This document shows positions 1-15,300 of a stretch of 64,000 bases of DNA, in pieces. How positions within the stretch are numbered: the first letter of the stretch is position 1; the number at the start of each line of letters is the position of its first letter. Both the position numbers and the translations under genes were made by a program. Origin of the DNA: Mesaphorura yosii. Taxonomy: Eukaryota; Arthropoda; Collembola; Poduromorpha; Tullbergiidae. The DNA lies in NCBI GenBank assembly GCA_009869945.1, contig WIXG01000011.1, positions 186,001 through 250,000 of the forward strand, written 5' to 3'. A model generated the notes under the pieces. It saw only the letters and a list, made by a program, of their open reading frames with translations, searched no databases and was not told where the DNA came from.

Positions 1-572
1 CGGAGAAATCGCGAGAGACCTTGCAAGCATTTGGCCACGACAAAAATGATTGGATGCCCGTCCTCCACGAACAAATTGCACTTGATCAACTTCCTCTCGA
101 GTACGGAGGAACGATGCCCGCACTTCGAGGGAAGGCGGCGAAAGACAGTCAATTGAAGAACATCAAAATCTTGCTGACACGAGCACAAGAGGCTGCAGCT
201 CAAGATTTCCAAAATCGTTCAGATGTGGACGTGAGCGCGAGCGAATCTGCGTTAATCGCACCGGACTCATTGGAAGAAAATACTAGTAATATTGAGCTCC
301 ATCTTCCTTCTCCTTCGCATCCGCATCGGCATCATGAACATCATCATCATCATTATCACGCCACAACCACGCCGCGTTCAGGCTCCCTGACTTCGGGTCC
401 GGGTGTCTTTGGACACGGAAATGAGACAAAATCAGAACTGAAGGAAACTGTGGCTCGGGCCGAAGCTGCTAAATTCTGGGACTCCACCATATTGCTTCAT
501 CTTTGTTGTTTGCACTCACTTATCACCGTCATAATGCATTTTATGGCGTATTGTTTAATTTCTAATGAATAA
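1..572 (+). CDS. CRAL-TRIO (Sec14-like) domain protein, 3'-terminal exon, partial
   Basis: This is the last coding exon of a gene that begins left of the window; the frame is open from base 3 and stops at 570-572. The first ~40 residues match the end of a CRAL-TRIO lipid-binding domain: a FGHDKNDW segment followed by LDQLPLEYGG, the usual closing motif of Sec14/alpha-TTP-like proteins. It resembles the neighbouring gene at 907-2543 closely (FGFEKDEW, LDQLPVEYGG), so the two are tandem paralogs. After the domain comes a linker of about 100 residues with a histidine-rich run (bases 318-359), then a hydrophobic C-terminus of about 25 residues (STILLHLCCLHSLITVIMHF). An AATAAA signal overlaps the stop codon. 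Family role: binding and exchange of small hydrophobic ligands. The hydrophobic tail suggests membrane or GPI attachment, which is inference. The N-terminal half and any signal peptide are not visible. Confidence 0.85.
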   Translation, partial: EKSRETLQAFGHDKNDWMPVLHEQIALDQLPLEYGGTMPALRGKAAKDSQLKNIKILLTRAQEAAAQDFQNRSDVDVSASESALIAPDSLEENTSNIELHLPSPSHPHRHHEHHHHHYHATTTPRSGSLTSGPGVFGHGNETKSELKETVARAEAAKFWDSTILLHLCCLHSLITVIMHFMAYCLISNE

Positions 573-573
573 A
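568..573 (+). terminator. poly(A) signal AATAAA of the first CRAL-TRIO gene
   Basis: AATAAA overlaps the TAA stop (570-572). If it is used, the 3'UTR is only about 20-30 nt. The following ~330 bases up to the next start hold nothing else I recognise. Confidence 0.5.
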
Positions 574-906
574 GATCGAGAACTTCAATCAAATCAAAGG
601 CAGCCACAGTCGAACATTTAATTGGAAAAATGATATAACAGAAACGGAGTCGGCTCACTTCTTAAAAGTTGCAAGGTAGGCGCACGCGAAGTATTGCGAA
701 GTAGACTCATTGCTTTCTGCTGATGCGGGCCGGAAGTGTTAACTATGTAAAATTCTACATATGAATTGAGCTATATTGTCGGTCTAGATTGTGGTCATTA
801 GTCCTTGCCTTCTTGGCACATGCGACATTTAACGTGCGACGAATTTTCATTAGTGCTTTTCTGTTTTGGTGAACAGTTGCTTTGTGTCCCTTCGTGAGTA
901 CTCACA

Positions 907-2543
907 ATGGTTGTGTTTTATTTCCTAACCTTAATCTTAATCATCGACATCTCCATCCTATCCGGATGTGGACCCGGACTTGGCCAAACTCTGGCTCATT
1001 CAATTTACACAAACTCTGAAGATGAAGATCGACTTCTGGCGGAGGTACTTCGTTGAACTTAATCTTAATCAACACACACAAGTTGACATTTATTTTGTCA
1101 TTTACCAGTTTCGGGAGCTGGTTGAACCATTGCCGTATCGTGAGTTTATGAAATCTGACGGCTATCTCATCAGATGGCTAAAAGGTAGTGAGAGCTTCGG
1201 CAAAATTCCATACTCCGTTTCTAAATTTATGATTCTAAGAAACATTCACACTTTATGAACGACAATACTTTTGTGTTTGGACTGACAGAGACCGATTTTG
1301 ATGTCTATGAAGCTTTGAAACTCTTCACAAAGGTAGAGCCACATTTAAAAGTTACTTTCTACTCTATATTACAGTCATTCTGATCATGAGTAATGTCCAC
1401 GTCGCAGTTCATAGATTGGAGACGAGACAAGAACATCGACATGGTCGTATTTGAGGATTTCTCGTTGATTGATAGTGAATATCATTATACATTCGAGTAT
1501 TTCGACAAGGATGGCAGACCACGTTAGCTTTTTGAAAAAACGTAGAAAAAGTAGATACCATTTTTAGGGGTTGAGGTATTTATTCATTGCAGTTGCTTGG
1601 GGCCCCATCGGAACTTATGACCTTCGGAAGACTTTTCTAACTGGAGCACGAGAAAAATATCGAAGATTCATGCTTCGAATGTATGAACTTTTCGAGACGC
1701 ACTTGCATCAATTGAGGGCCACAAATCTCAACGTGACGCAAATGGTTGCCATTTACGACTTCAGGGGATTCAATTTAAGAACACACGCCTGCGTAAAGTG
1801 CATGGAAATGATCCCGGATGCTGTCATCGATTATGGAAAGTATCCCGGCCTATTTTACAAAGCGTATGTCATCAATTGTAAGTACACCGAAAGCGTATTT
1901 GCCATGAAAATCACTATATAAAGCGGTAGGGTGATTTGTAGGTGCGAAAGTTTTTGACAAGGTGCTGAATGTGGGACGCAAGTTTATGTCAGAAGCCACT
2001 AAACGCGCGCTGAATGTGTTTGGGTTCGAAAAGGATGAATGGACGACCGCGCTTCACGAGCAAATTCCGCTGGATCAACTCCCGGTCGAGTATGGAGGTA
2101 GCAAACCCTCCTTTCACTCCAAATCAATTCACGAATCCCAGTTAAAGTTTACAGCGAAACTGGTGGCCGAGGCGCAGGATGCAGTGCGAAGAGATATGCC
2201 TCATTCCGTTGAAGACACCAACCCAGCTGAGATGGCAGATGTGGGAAGTGCAGACGAAGAAAGTTGGGTCGTGCAGCAGCAGAAACTCGAAGAAACCTCA
2301 GTACACAAGCACACAAGACACCCTCATCATGACAAATCGCCAAATTTGCCAGAGTCGATTCAAGTGGAGAAGGAGGCAAACTCGAGCCTCGGAAGGCGAG
2401 TCTGGATGAACGAGTACGATAGTACGTGTCCAACAAGCCCAAATAGTAGAAGTAACGGATGCGAGAAGAGATTGACATGTACGCTTAGTTTGTCTTATTT
2501 TGAGTTTGCAATGATTATTATTTCTACACTCAGATATTTCTGA
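907..2543 (+). CDS. Secreted CRAL-TRIO (Sec14-like) domain protein
   Basis: Coding exons by splice sites: 907-1044, 1109-1184, 1289-1332, 1408-1522, 1568-1877, 1942-2543. The ATG at 907 opens a hydrophobic stretch (VVFYFLTLILIIDISILSGC) typical of a signal peptide. The CRAL-TRIO N-terminal lobe follows (YLIRWLK, then ETDFDVYEALKLFTK, then FIDWRRDKNID). The lipid-binding lobe has FDKDGRP, WGPIGTYDLRK and IYDFRGFNL, then INCAKVFDKV and LDQLPVEYGG. A His-containing linker (HKHTRHPHH) and a hydrophobic C-terminal ~20 residues end the protein. Members bind hydrophobic ligands such as phospholipids, tocopherol or retinal. One oddity: exon 4 ends in phase 1, but the exon starting at 1568 needs phase 0 to read LRYLFIAVAWGP, so the model is out of frame by one base there. 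This could be a sequence error in the GGGG run at 1567-1570, or a broken copy. All other junctions keep frame. Confidence 0.8.
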
Positions 2544-2583
2544 TATTTAATTGACACTTAATTTACGCTTCTGAATGACTGAC

Positions 2584-2589
2584 AATAAA
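2584..2589 (+). terminator. poly(A) signal AATAAA of the second CRAL-TRIO gene
   Basis: AATAAA lies 40 nt after the stop codon at 2541-2543. Confidence 0.5.
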
Positions 2590-4060
2590 ATTGTGACTTC
2601 AATCGCAATTCCACAACTCCAACTTTTTTTCCAAATACAAAATCAAAAACTAGGCGCATTTTCAGTGCTTGGGCGGTGATGAGAGCTTCACATGAATAGG
2701 GTTGAACGTTGTGAGCAATAAAAAGTTGACAGGCTACAAAACTGCAACAGCACGCGAACACGTCAGAGCAGTCCTGCAAATGTGCAGACATTGCGAAACT
2801 TGTCTTAATGAAATTTAAAATATTCTACTACTTAAGCTGAGCAATTGAGGGATTCCAGAACCTGAACGGAAAAGTACCGCGGTGATTTTTTTCATTCTTA
2901 CATCCATCCATCCATCATCAGCTTGAGTCATAATAATCATAACTAGAACTCGTCAAATGATTTGCACTGCGGCGCTGGGTTAAAGACTGAACTCTGCTTA
3001 TATCGTTAAAATTCCAATCACAGAATGCGTCTTGTCATGACTACTGTTGCGCACAACACTTTACGCTGGGTCACGCCCGTCCGAGTTGTTTTCGGGAAAA
3101 CGGAAAACTGATGGCATAAATTGGCCGGTGCAGCAAAACGAGTTTTCAATGCGTCCGTGCTCTCCTTGTAACAAGTACTTTGAGTACATCTTAACTTGAA
3201 GACGCCCCAACTGACAATGACACCTGCGCCACACTGAGGCCGTATGCCGCATGCGTTCAAAGGAAGTTCATCAAGGTACGTGCTTCTAACTCCAAATTCC
3301 ACATTCTACCTACCCCGAAGTCTGAAATTCGTTGATTTAACAATATGATATTTGTCCACAGGCTTGTACCAGAAAGTTTAAATTCGTCCCGCGTCCAACA
3401 CAAAAACCTGATCTTTCATTACTTGGAGGAGTTGTTACTCTCGGCTAATCATAATCAGATGCCCATGAGTTTAATCTCATTCTGAACAAAAACACGATGT
3501 GATCGATTCGAATAAAGCACAGTTTAAAATGCAAGCGATGGTCGACGATTTTTCCAGTTATTCACCAAATTGCTCGATAAGTCGTCTCAGGCTCGTACCT
3601 GAGTTAATTGCATGAAGAATGTATGAATGAATCCACTGGAAAGCTTACTCGAGTGCAGTCACCAGTGCAGCCATCGCCATCTCTTCAAACACTGTCACAC
3701 ACAGAGCACAGAAGCGAGTGTAGCTTGGTTTTCTATTGTAAAGTTTTTATAAAGCAGCGGCGCTTTTACACTGAGCCGAATCGACTGGGTATTGAAGCCT
3801 CTGTGTCAAGTAAATGAACCCCGCTCTTTTAGTTGCTTGCATGCAAAGTCGGCATTCTCAAAGAGCAAGAGGCTGGAAGCGTTGAGTGACGGAATTCAGA
3901 CCTAATTAACTTTTAAAGAAGGGATTTCATCTTTTAATTAGTTTTGCCACAGTTAATTCAACACGAGCTGCAGCTGTAGTACTGTTCCGATCAGCGAGCA
4001 GTTAACGTGGTTGCGTGATCCGTGCGTGGAGTGAATATTAGACAAAATTAACGCTGAATA
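2590..4060. other. Intergenic spacer between CRAL-TRIO gene and RBBP4
   Basis: I see no supportable gene. It contains a short CATC repeat (2901-2919), and the last part must hold the RBBP4 promoter and 5'UTR. Short open frames here lack family motifs or splice context. Confidence 0.5.
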
Positions 4061-5946
<1,886 letters not shown>

Positions 5947-6165
5947 TTTAACTGATTATGTATTACATTTTTGGATTCACGTCACGGATTTAAATTTATT
6001 GACAACACTTTTTCTAATAGGATAGCAATACCATGTTACTTTCTAAGTCTGTAAGTTTGTTCTCCGTGGTTTCATGTCTGTAATATACCTAACCGACAGA
6101 AAAAGTACCCTACCAAGTACAAGTTCACTTTTACAAGCATTTCTTTCTGTTCGAGGCTTTTAATG

Positions 6166-6171
6166 AATAAA
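6166..6171 (+). terminator. poly(A) signal AATAAA of RBBP4
   Basis: AATAAA lies about 220 nt after the RBBP4 stop and about 50 nt before the opposite-strand signal of SDHA. Confidence 0.6.
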
Positions 6172-6218
6172 ATTTCGATCAGGTAGTCGTTTCATGGTGT
6201 CTGGGGTAAGAAATAGAG

Positions 6219-6224
6219 TTTATT
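6219..6224 (-). terminator. poly(A) signal of SDHA (minus strand)
   Basis: TTTATT on the plus strand reads AATAAA on the minus strand, about 150 nt downstream of the SDHA stop. Confidence 0.55.
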
Positions 6225-6372
6225 GGTTTCAATCTACATGCAACTATAGAAAATGCAAGATGTTACAGTTTGGTTTCATATTTTTAAGTACTGACTTGAC
6301 TTCACTTGATTTTTACATGATCACAAAGATCTTTGAGAGCCGTTGGTTGTAGTGGCTAGCAAGAACTAGTAA

Positions 6373-9104
<2,732 letters not shown>

Positions 9105-12100
9105 CTTGCAGATTTTTTATTTGTCGGCTGTCCGTTCGTTGCTGGTTTTGACTTAAATTAACTAGGCAGACATGAATACTAAATCAATACTGATCACCGC
9201 AATTTTGTAACCCACTTCCGTAGTCTTAATTTACTTTCATATGCTACCACCGTGACATACCACAGAACAGATCAGATTCTACAATCCAAAGAGCGAGCAG
9301 GGCAATTCAGCTGGTCCCGCGCCGACTCATTGAAAGTGCAACGAAACAACTTGACTTACATTTTGCATTACGATAATTTTTGCAAAAAATGCCAATGGTT
9401 AACAAAGCTGCCCATTGAGATTGGTCGAAAATCAACAAATTGCATTTGCAAGTTATAATTTCATGGGGATAATTTTGTTTACGTTGCTGGATGAGATTTG
9501 CATTCAGGGACATATTGTCAGAGAAAAAGAGAAAATCTTGAGAGAGGAGAGCAATCTGAAGGGAGAAAGTCCGAGTCCCAACCCTTGAAGAATTCAACGG
9601 CATGAATAATTTGGGCTTTTTATTTAGAAATTAAACTCAAACGTACTAGTTCACTCGGAAGAATTCAATAAAGCATTCAAATCATTCTTCTGCCCAAAAG
9701 CCCATGTAACCCATTTTATGTTAACCATTCCTTTCTCATTATGATATTAACAACTTATTGGCTCCTACTGCGGTTTAAAACAAGTCATCAGATAAGTGAA
9801 CAATAGGTAATTCCATAACCTATAGCTATGACCAACACATTAATTTGTCCACATGAGTCATAAACCACGCTGGACGCGAGGAGTCGAGAACGAGGAAATT
9901 CTCGCCTCGGCCACGCTAGCGCTAACCCATAACGCGAAAGTACTTTTAGAAATTGAATTCACCGTGACCCAAGCTTCTATCAAAAAGTAATAATGCATAA
10001 ATTATTAACAGAGCCAGAAATTACTGGACACTTTCTGGAGCATGTATTTTCTTTCTTGGCATGCAGTGTGCACTACGTGGGTGGCATTAGCATTCAGCCC
10101 ACTCCATGTTATTCCATGCGCTCTGTTTTTGACTCGTCTCTGTCTACGACTACGACTCCGTCACCGCTTGACCGGCTTCAATGCACACGGAATACAAAGA
10201 CTATTAAAGTCAAGCACGAATATAAATTGTGTTGTGAATTTTCGAGGTAAAACAATGCGCCAAATTGCGTATTAACAAAAATTGCGATTGCGATTTCATT
10301 GCGACCGTGCGTGACTTGATGTTTACGAGTGCAAATTGTCTGATTCCCAATTCCCAAACCACGAGCCATGAAAAAATTAACGCGGTGATTGCGACGCGAC
10401 GCGTCACGACCTCGGGAGAGGACATGGTCTGGAACACCCGATGTTGGTTTGGTTTCTCCGTAGATAGACGCAAATTCAGCTGTCCACAGTCTGTAGTCTG
10501 GGTCTGCATCCGCAATAAACACGGGACGACCACGACCTTACGAGCGTCATCATCATCAACATCGCGTTCGCTTCGCCAGCCAGTTCAAGAAAGTACATCA
10601 CATGAGAAAAACTACGACGTAGTTGCGTATGAAAACGTCTGTTAGCGAGGTACGCTACGACTACGACGTACGAGGCGCTTGCAACAAGAAAGATCCAAAA
10701 AATAAGTCCAACCCTTTTCACATGACATTATCAACAAACATCGCTTCGCTCGCCTCCGAGCCCAAGCTAGAAGCTAAGTTCGCATTTTGCAAATTCTTAG
10801 TAGCGTTATGCTCAATTCAATGTTCCCATTACAGAAATTCCTGTACACTTCTACTTTGCCAAGCTGTTGTGTGTAAATAAGACCTCCAAAAACCAGACAG
10901 TATAGCCAGTGCTCTGCTTCTCAGCATACGCTTATAAGGAATGTTTTGCAGACGGGCAAGAGGTGGGCATACAAATGCCAAATGCAAGCTACCGATTCGC
11001 GAATTGCAATACGCTTCAAAATTCATCTTCTCAATTCGTGTAACTGCGTTCATGACTGAATCGAGTAACAAAATCTTAAATTGGTCTTACAAATTAGTCA
11101 ATTATTGACAGCCCATTTTGTTGATCTGTCGTGAAAGAAAAGGAAATGGGGAAAAGAAGCCGGAAAAAGCATTGCGTGGCAATTTTTGCAAAATTTTGAC
11201 ACACAATTTCGCAGGCCCGGCCCACGAATGATCCCAACAGCTTGCGAATTGTGATTTGAGCGTCAGCCACCCAGGTTTCATCTCTGCTTCATTAAAAACT
11301 TATTATAACACTCGCAAGTGGCAAGTACGACCAATTCGTTCAGTGTGTAGTGAAAGGAATGAATGAACTTGGTAGTATGGCAGTAGTAGCGTGTAGCGTA
11401 AAGTAGACTCGCTCTCGCGTGTGCTTCGCTGTACTTGCGACTACAGCACAGATTGGTGAATGCTTTAACGCTAAGCCACATGCCAGTAATGCCAGTCTAC
11501 TAGGGGGCAAACTAATGGTAGGTACATTTAGCATGGCATGGCGGGGGAAAGAGGGAAGATGTTTTCGTAAAGAGAGGGAAGAAAATAAAGTATTTGCGGG
11601 CCTTGCACGAGTGTGTAGAAAAAAACAAGTTCACTACTCGACACGCTTCGGTCGTATCATCAACAATACTGCAGGCTTCGTGGCTGCTGCTGAAATAACA
11701 CACGCAGACACTCTGCTGCGCTGCCGTGGCCGTGCGCATTGCAAGAATCAATTTTACTACGCGTATATTTTTTACTACTACGTCTATTCACAATAGACAA
11801 ATCAAAACAGAACTTTTACCTTTACCTGCGCGCTGCAGACAAGTTTAGTGAATCGAAACGTTTTGACGAGAACGGACTGCCCGAGAAAGCGTCAGGATTA
11901 ATCAGGGCGCTGCTGGGCTGGACGAGATAACAGTAGTGCAAAGTGAAAGTGAGTCAAGAGCAGTCATAATCGAAACGAGTGTCCATAAATGAGAAGCAAC
12001 TTGTCACTATCAACGGTGGACGACGACGGCAGGGACACGCGACGATCGTGTATCTGGAGATTAAAAATTGCTTGATACCCATGAACTTTGGATATTAAAG

Positions 12101-12327
12101 TTAAAATTAATATTGTCCTAGTGAGTTGTGAGTAGTTACACGAGCAAGTTCATTGACAACCACAGGAACTCGAATCGAATACGGACACGGAAGGAAGGAG
12201 TGCAGTACAATTATGTAAAACTCGTGGAGCCTAATCCTTCTCCGCAAGACCAGATTAATTTAATTAGTTCATTCACGTTCGTTCAGTGCTATCAGCACCT
12301 TCTCAAGCGTGCACGCACTCATTCATT
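9105..12327. other. Spacer between divergent SDHA and IRS genes
   Basis: About 3.2 kb with no supportable coding sequence. It must contain the SDHA promoter near its left end and the IRS promoter and 5'UTR near its right end. A TCAGTG at 12283-12288, 40 bases before the IRS ATG, resembles an arthropod initiator, but I cannot place the start site. Several short open frames overlap on both strands without motifs. TTGCGAAT-like words occur at 10995-11010 and 11242-11250. Confidence 0.5.
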
Positions 12328-15300
12328 ATGAGGATGAGTGTGGCAGTTGATCCTGTTTCAGGAGGAGCAACAAATCCACATCAGTCACCGCTGCCATCAG
12401 TCGCCGCTGGAGGCCCAAGTAGCGAAGAAGAATTGTTAGTAGTCAACACTGCTACTAATAGTTCGAGCACACCTTCACCGTCACCCACTCCAGGTTTGGG
12501 CGCATCCACGTCTTTATCTTCTCTTCTGACCACTTCAACAGCCTTATCGGCAAGCACCACGACAATGGTCGGCCAACAGCAACCGTCGACGATCACGAAC
12601 GCCACTTTGGTGACACCAGCGACCCATACCAACTTTGACGATGTTGTCAAGACTGGAAACCTGCGCAAGGTGAAGGGACGCAAGAAGTACTTTGTGCTGC
12701 GAAAGGAGTCTGAGAATGGATCCGTACCAGCAAGACTGGAGTATTACGCCAATGAAAGGAAGTTTAAATTGGGACAATCACCTAAAAAGTAAGTCGAGTC
12801 GTTTGTTGACATTCTGCATGGCATCGAGTACGCTTACGCACGCCATGCAGCCCGGAATTTAATTGGACTGCTTTTCGCTTTTGCGTTGCACACATTAAAT
12901 TGTCAAAGCCAGGCTTCCTGATATCCTAATGCCTGCCTGTTCTGCTGGGAATTGAGAAATCATTAAATCATGTACTCATGGTCATGAGACACGGCACGGA
13001 AGGATGAGACGCACTTTTCTAATGATGTTCCTTACCTAGCATGCTTTTTCGATGGGTAAATAAGTAAGAATAGGTAAACACACGTGGGCAGAAGCCTGAG
13101 CACTGAGCACAAAGCTGGGAAGGTGAAAGCTGGCGAGGTGATGGCAATGGAAAGATCTTCCAGGCAAGGCAAGGCGAGTAAACAGACGTCGTAGTACGGA
13201 GAAAGTTTGAAAAACTGCGAACTTTCTCTCCAACTGCCTCCTCGTACGTAGCGTACCACGAATCTGTCTCATGCCCGCACATATTTTATCGATTTCCCTT
13301 TTACGCATTAAAGTCAAGTCGGGAGAGAAGAGATCAAAGTCGCCGAGCTATTTTTGTTTACGAGACGCTGCGCCTGTTCTAATTTCAGCATGCATCAAAG
13401 CACGGGCCATGTGCAATGGGCACGGGTCCTGGAATTGGGAGTTCTCCGAAATCATGAGTCAAAACAATTCGTTAACATTTCGCATTTGCCATTTACATTA
13501 TATAGCATGCATTTGTGTAAGAATAGAGTAAATCTGGAAGCTACCAGTTTTAAAGAAAGGACAGGGCGATAAGCAGACTGCCGAGCATATTTATTGCCCA
13601 ACACTGCCTGGCACTGGCAGCATACATATTTACAAATACAACGCTGATTAGAACTCCGACGACCCAAACCTATCAACAATTATGTGGTCGGGCCTTTTAT
13701 GAATGCATGAAGGCATGGATTTGGATTTTGACTTGTGAATTGTGACAAACAGGCTTGGCTCTTGTCTGGCTAATGAATACAAAATGTTTTGCATGCTGAC
13801 GTTCATCACTTTGTGCTCGAGCACGGTTAATCTATTTTAGACGGTCTTGACCACAATATTATTATTGCTGTCGTCAATTGATTACGAAAATAACAAATGA
13901 AGGCGTATTCGCGCATCGATCAATGCAATGCTTTGTGTTATTGTGTTAGGCAAAGGAGACCAGACGTAGACTTGCTACACGTGTGGGAGTCGCATTCTTA
14001 ATTACTTCTTCACGCACCAACACCGTACGCACAGTAATGTAAATTGATTGAAGCAATTTACACTTTATTAAAAGAAACACGGCACACGAGCTCCAGCTCA
14101 ACCGCTTGAAAATGTGGCGTGGCTTGCATTTTGCATACATGCTCGACTTGACGGAAAGAAAGTGCAAAAGGTCTGCACCCGTAAAATGGCAAAGTGCGAA
14201 TATTATTTTGAAAGTCACGAAACACGTCTCCAATCAAGCGGAAAACTTAACTCAACATATAGCAAGGCGAGACGAAATGAGATCCTAGAGCCAGTTCCAG
14301 ACTAGACCAGACTAGAAAATCTTAAATACTACAAAGTTGACGAGACAGGACGCGGACGCGAGAAAACAGAGCAACGGCAACAACATCGTAAACTTAAAGC
14401 TAGTTACATTATACAATGCACGCGTGCAGGCAGACAGGCGTTGGCAATAATAACAACGTCACAAATGACATGGAACCGAACTCAAACGCACGAAGAAATA
14501 GAAAATTCGCTTGGTGCTAAGAAAAGCTGGGTGCTTACTAGCTAAGTTTTACGTCTTGTAGGAAGAACCAATTACAGTTTATCTAATATATCTTCCTGTC
14601 AAGGAATTTTTATTTTTGGCATCGGCAATTGGTTTTATTATTGGCTAAATGCGCTTAGCTGCGTGAGCGAGAGCCCAAACGAGCATAAGAATTGCATTAT
14701 TCTATTCTGCCATATCCCAGACATAATAATAATGGCACTGGGTGTAAATGCAAAACAATAATAGCCTACACTATTGCTATAATGTTATGTGCGCGGTGAT
14801 CTAAACCCTAGACGAGACGAGCTATCGAGCTTGTTTTCCAACTCCAAGTACATAAATTCCGTACCACGCCTCGTGTCGTGGCAAAGGCAGCATGGTGCAT
14901 ATTCTGCATATGTCAAGTCACTAAATCTCAGAGTCGAGAAGTCAAGTCAAGTCAACCGATATTTATGAAATGCGCAATCACAATCGCGAGCTCGCGTTCT
15001 TCACGCCCTCCTCGTTTATTAATTTGCGACATTCAAATACAAATCTGAGGCGTCTCGTACGGGTTGACTTAACATTTGTATAGTGCAAAGAATGAATTGA
15101 ATCTTTAATTCATTGTGATTGTGATACATTTTGACTTTCGCCTTTCTTTCAATTGCTGGGTAAATTCTTTCACACGGTTCGAGTCGCCGTACATCTGCTC
15201 CGCATCTCTATGCTTTAAAGATCTGAGATTTGAGATGCGATGCGTTGAGAAAGAGATCAAGAACCCGGCTGCGTCCGCGCACGCAAACGATTTTTTTTTG

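Noticed and set aside
11419..11796. 125-codon open frame upstream of IRS
   Set aside because: Overlaps an open frame on the other strand, has no motif and no convincing splice partner.
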